From Chloroflexi bacterium CG23_combo_of_CG06-09_8_20_14_all_45_10 (GTDB lineage: Bacteria > Chloroflexota > Dehalococcoidia > GIF9 > AB-539-J10): 5,860 nucleotides of DNA. Below, in pieces: positions 5,085 through 5,860 of the stretch (positions are counted from its first letter, which is position 1; every line of letters starts with the position of its first letter). The notes under the pieces were generated by a model. It saw only the letters and a program-made list of their open reading frames with translations, made no database searches and had not been told where the DNA came from. The position numbers and the translations under genes are program-made. The stretch lies in contig PCSL01000111.1 of NCBI GenBank assembly GCA_002772325.1, positions 5,633 to 11,492 on the forward strand. The letters run 5' to 3'.

Positions 5085-5203
5085 TTGCTGGCTCCCTTTG
5101 ATCTTTGGATCCAGGTCAAGTCGGGAAAAGAGACATCTGGCTTATCTTGGTATCTTTTTCTCAGCGACCAAGTATCTATGAAAACCAACTTATCTCGTTC
5201 CAT
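5081..5203 (-). pseudogene. VapC (PIN-domain) toxin with the centre deleted
   Basis: A 40-codon frame starts at ATG 5203, overlapping the end of the VapB-type antitoxin by 14 bases, as vapC genes often do. It reads MERDKLVFIDTWSL, the PIN-domain opening with the first acidic residue (Asp10), then RKRYQDKPDVSFPDLTW. The second part resembles the late PIN motif RYxDKxxSFTDxTS carrying the last acidic residue (Asp31). A PIN toxin of this class has about 130-140 residues, so roughly 80-90 central residues with the middle acidic positions are missing, and the sequence ends soon after. The remnant cannot be a working tRNA- or mRNA-cleaving nuclease. Its TGA overlaps the next ATG (5084). The assignment rests on recalled motifs plus the position behind a VapB-type gene. 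Confidence 0.72.
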
Positions 5204-5423
5204 AGATGTATTTGTCATGCCTTTCTGCTAAATCTGAAGGACCTTCACAGATTCCAATTACCTGTGACAAAGGTTCGGCTTCCCCTCCTTCTATGCTCTC
5301 AGATATTGTCTCAGGCTTTCTCCTTTTCTTCGTCCCCACAAACTCGATAAAATCGGCAATCTCTTCGAGGCTTTCCTCAGGCAGCGACTTTAGCTTTTCT
5401 ATAATGTAATCTCTTGATACCAT
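5190..5423 (-). CDS. VapB-type (DUF2281-like) antitoxin
   Basis: This 77-residue protein starts MVSRDYIIEKLKSLPEESLE and continues EIADFIEFVGTKKRRK (21-36), the DUF2281 core, then has a linker. It ends IGICEGPSDLAERHDKYIYG (56-75), an arm typical of antitoxins encoded in front of PIN-domain VapC toxins. The acidic/aromatic tail would insert into the toxin active site. The ATG at 5423 has GGAGGT eight bases upstream. The next frame is an internally deleted VapC starting inside this gene. It is related to the 4691-4891 antitoxin over the first 30 residues (LPEE-LEEIADF-EF), but the two have different toxin-binding ends suited to different toxins. It appears complete. Autoregulation of its promoter would be expected for the family, but no operator is obvious upstream. 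Confidence 0.83.
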   Translation of the reverse strand: MVSRDYIIEKLKSLPEESLEEIADFIEFVGTKKRRKPETISESIEGGEAEPLSQVIGICEGPSDLAERHDKYIYGTR

Positions 5424-5486
5424 TTCTAATTACCTCCGATAACATAAATTCCCAGTTCTTTGTAATGGTAAGGCTCTTCACATAGC

Positions 5487-5588
5487 TTATTCGTTTCTTA
5501 TTTTATCACTATCTACGCTGAAGCCAAAGACACACAAGCCAACATAGCCTAAGCCAACGACGCAAATAGTTGTGTTCTTCGAGTTCAT
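5487..5588 (-). pseudogene. N-terminal nucleotide-sugar dehydrogenase fragment with an internal deletion (scrap 4)
   Basis: This 33-codon frame reads MNSKNTTICVVGLGYVGL, then CVFGFSVDSDKIRNE and TAA. The first half is the Rossmann GxGYVGL loop. The second half resembles KVFGFDVDSDKI from the second strand of the same fold. The helix between them (about ten residues, PLAQAFSKNF in scrap 3) has been cut out, and after KI the family sequence ends. No ribosome site is visible; the ATG (5588) lies in a short ACTCAATGA repeat like that of scrap 2. It is non-functional as an enzyme. Confidence 0.72.
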
Positions 5589-5606
5589 TGAGTTTTTTGA
5601 GTTGAG
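5579..5606. repeat. Short nonamer-like repeat around the start of scrap 4
   Basis: On the minus strand: ACTCAACTCAAAAA, ACTCAATGA, ACTCGAAGA. ACTCAATGA and the preceding A-run are shared with the array at 4168-4215, so the sequence upstream of scraps 2 and 4 is related as well as the coding part. Confidence 0.5.
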
Positions 5607-5655
5607 TCGGGGATTTCCCCTCTCTTGGTTCTACAAGGTCGCGTAATAAAATCCT

Positions 5656-5859
5656 TCAAGGGGCTAATATTTCCGTATCCCAGAATTCTTTGTCTTCTCC
5701 GTAAAACATTTCTTTAGCCTTGCTGTAATCAATTTCTATAGATTTGCCCCTGAGCCTCTTTTGACAAAAATAAAAAACAGGCATGTGGACAAAACAGTGA
5801 AAAACCTGACTCAGATCACCATACCAAGCTCTTAATGTTGTCCAATCGCTTCCCCCATT
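5656..5859 (-). CDS. 3' end of an unrecognised gene (partial, runs off the window)
   Basis: A frame open from the window edge to TGA 5656-5658 gives 67 residues: NGGSDWTTLRAWYGDLSQVF, then HCFVHMPVFYFCQKRLRGKS, then IEIDYSKAKEMFYGEDKEFW and DTEILAP. It is rich in aromatics and has a plausible amphipathic C-terminal end, so it looks like real protein, but I cannot name a family. An internal ATG exists at about residue 26, but the upstream frame reads just as well, so I treat this as the end of a longer gene. It could equally be another remnant like its neighbours. Positions 5589-5655 behind it hold only the short repeat and a GGGGATTTCCCC near-palindrome (5609-5620). Confidence 0.5.
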   Translation of the reverse strand, partial: NGGSDWTTLRAWYGDLSQVFHCFVHMPVFYFCQKRLRGKSIEIDYSKAKEMFYGEDKEFWDTEILAP

Positions 5860-5860
5860 A

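Noticed and set aside
5105..5409. Plus-strand ORFs opposite the VapB-type antitoxin
   Set aside because: The minus strand carries a recognisable antitoxin with a good ribosome site; the plus-strand frames show no motifs.

Overview
All genes I can support lie on the minus strand, so transcription runs from high to low coordinates. The window joins a conserved housekeeping operon (1-2993) to a decayed accessory region (about 3000-5860). Base composition is moderate, genes are tightly packed, and many junctions are ATGA overlaps or lie within a few bases. The three-gene glmM-glmU-glmS order, the long GlmU with an archaeal-like/Chloroflexi-like look, and small antitoxins of types common in environmental genomes suggest an uncultured anaerobic bacterium, perhaps Chloroflexota (Dehalococcoidia-like). 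That taxonomic guess is inference only.

Housekeeping part: glmM (1620-2993, TTG start), glmU (187-1623, overlapping glmM by ATGA) and the first 59 codons of glmS (1-177, running off the window edge). Together they make UDP-N-acetylglucosamine from fructose-6-phosphate: GlmS makes glucosamine-6-P, GlmM makes glucosamine-1-P, and GlmU acetylates and uridylates it. GlmU carries a C-terminal tail of about 50 residues. The tail is encoded by a 145-bp element with imperfect inverted ends that resembles the dispersed 'GTCATTGCGAG' repeats of many bacterial genomes.

Accessory part, read in transcription order: the 3' end of an unknown gene (5656-5859); a 33-codon nucleotide-sugar dehydrogenase (NDP-sugar DH) start (5487-5588); a VapB-type antitoxin (5190-5423) with an internally deleted VapC toxin (5081-5203); a second dehydrogenase start of 63 codons (4893-5084); a DUF2281-type antitoxin (4691-4891) with a MazF toxin cut off after 16 residues (4650-4700); a frameshifted small gene (4455-4690) coupled to an intact 80-residue helical hypothetical protein (4216-4458); a third, scrambled dehydrogenase start (3978-4183) containing heptamer repeats; a HicB antitoxin with no HicA (3473-3721); an rfbC-like remnant lacking its middle (3214-3424); and a Ugd-like N-terminal scrap (3056-3118) directly upstream of glmM.

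My reading is that this was a nucleotide-sugar/polysaccharide locus (ugd, wecC-like dehydrogenase, rfbC) beside glmMUS. Toxin-antitoxin cassettes invaded it and it then decayed by internal deletions. The antitoxins remain intact with good ribosome binding sites while all three toxins are missing or broken. The repeated dehydrogenase 5' ends, altered at the same internal position, are the least explained feature.
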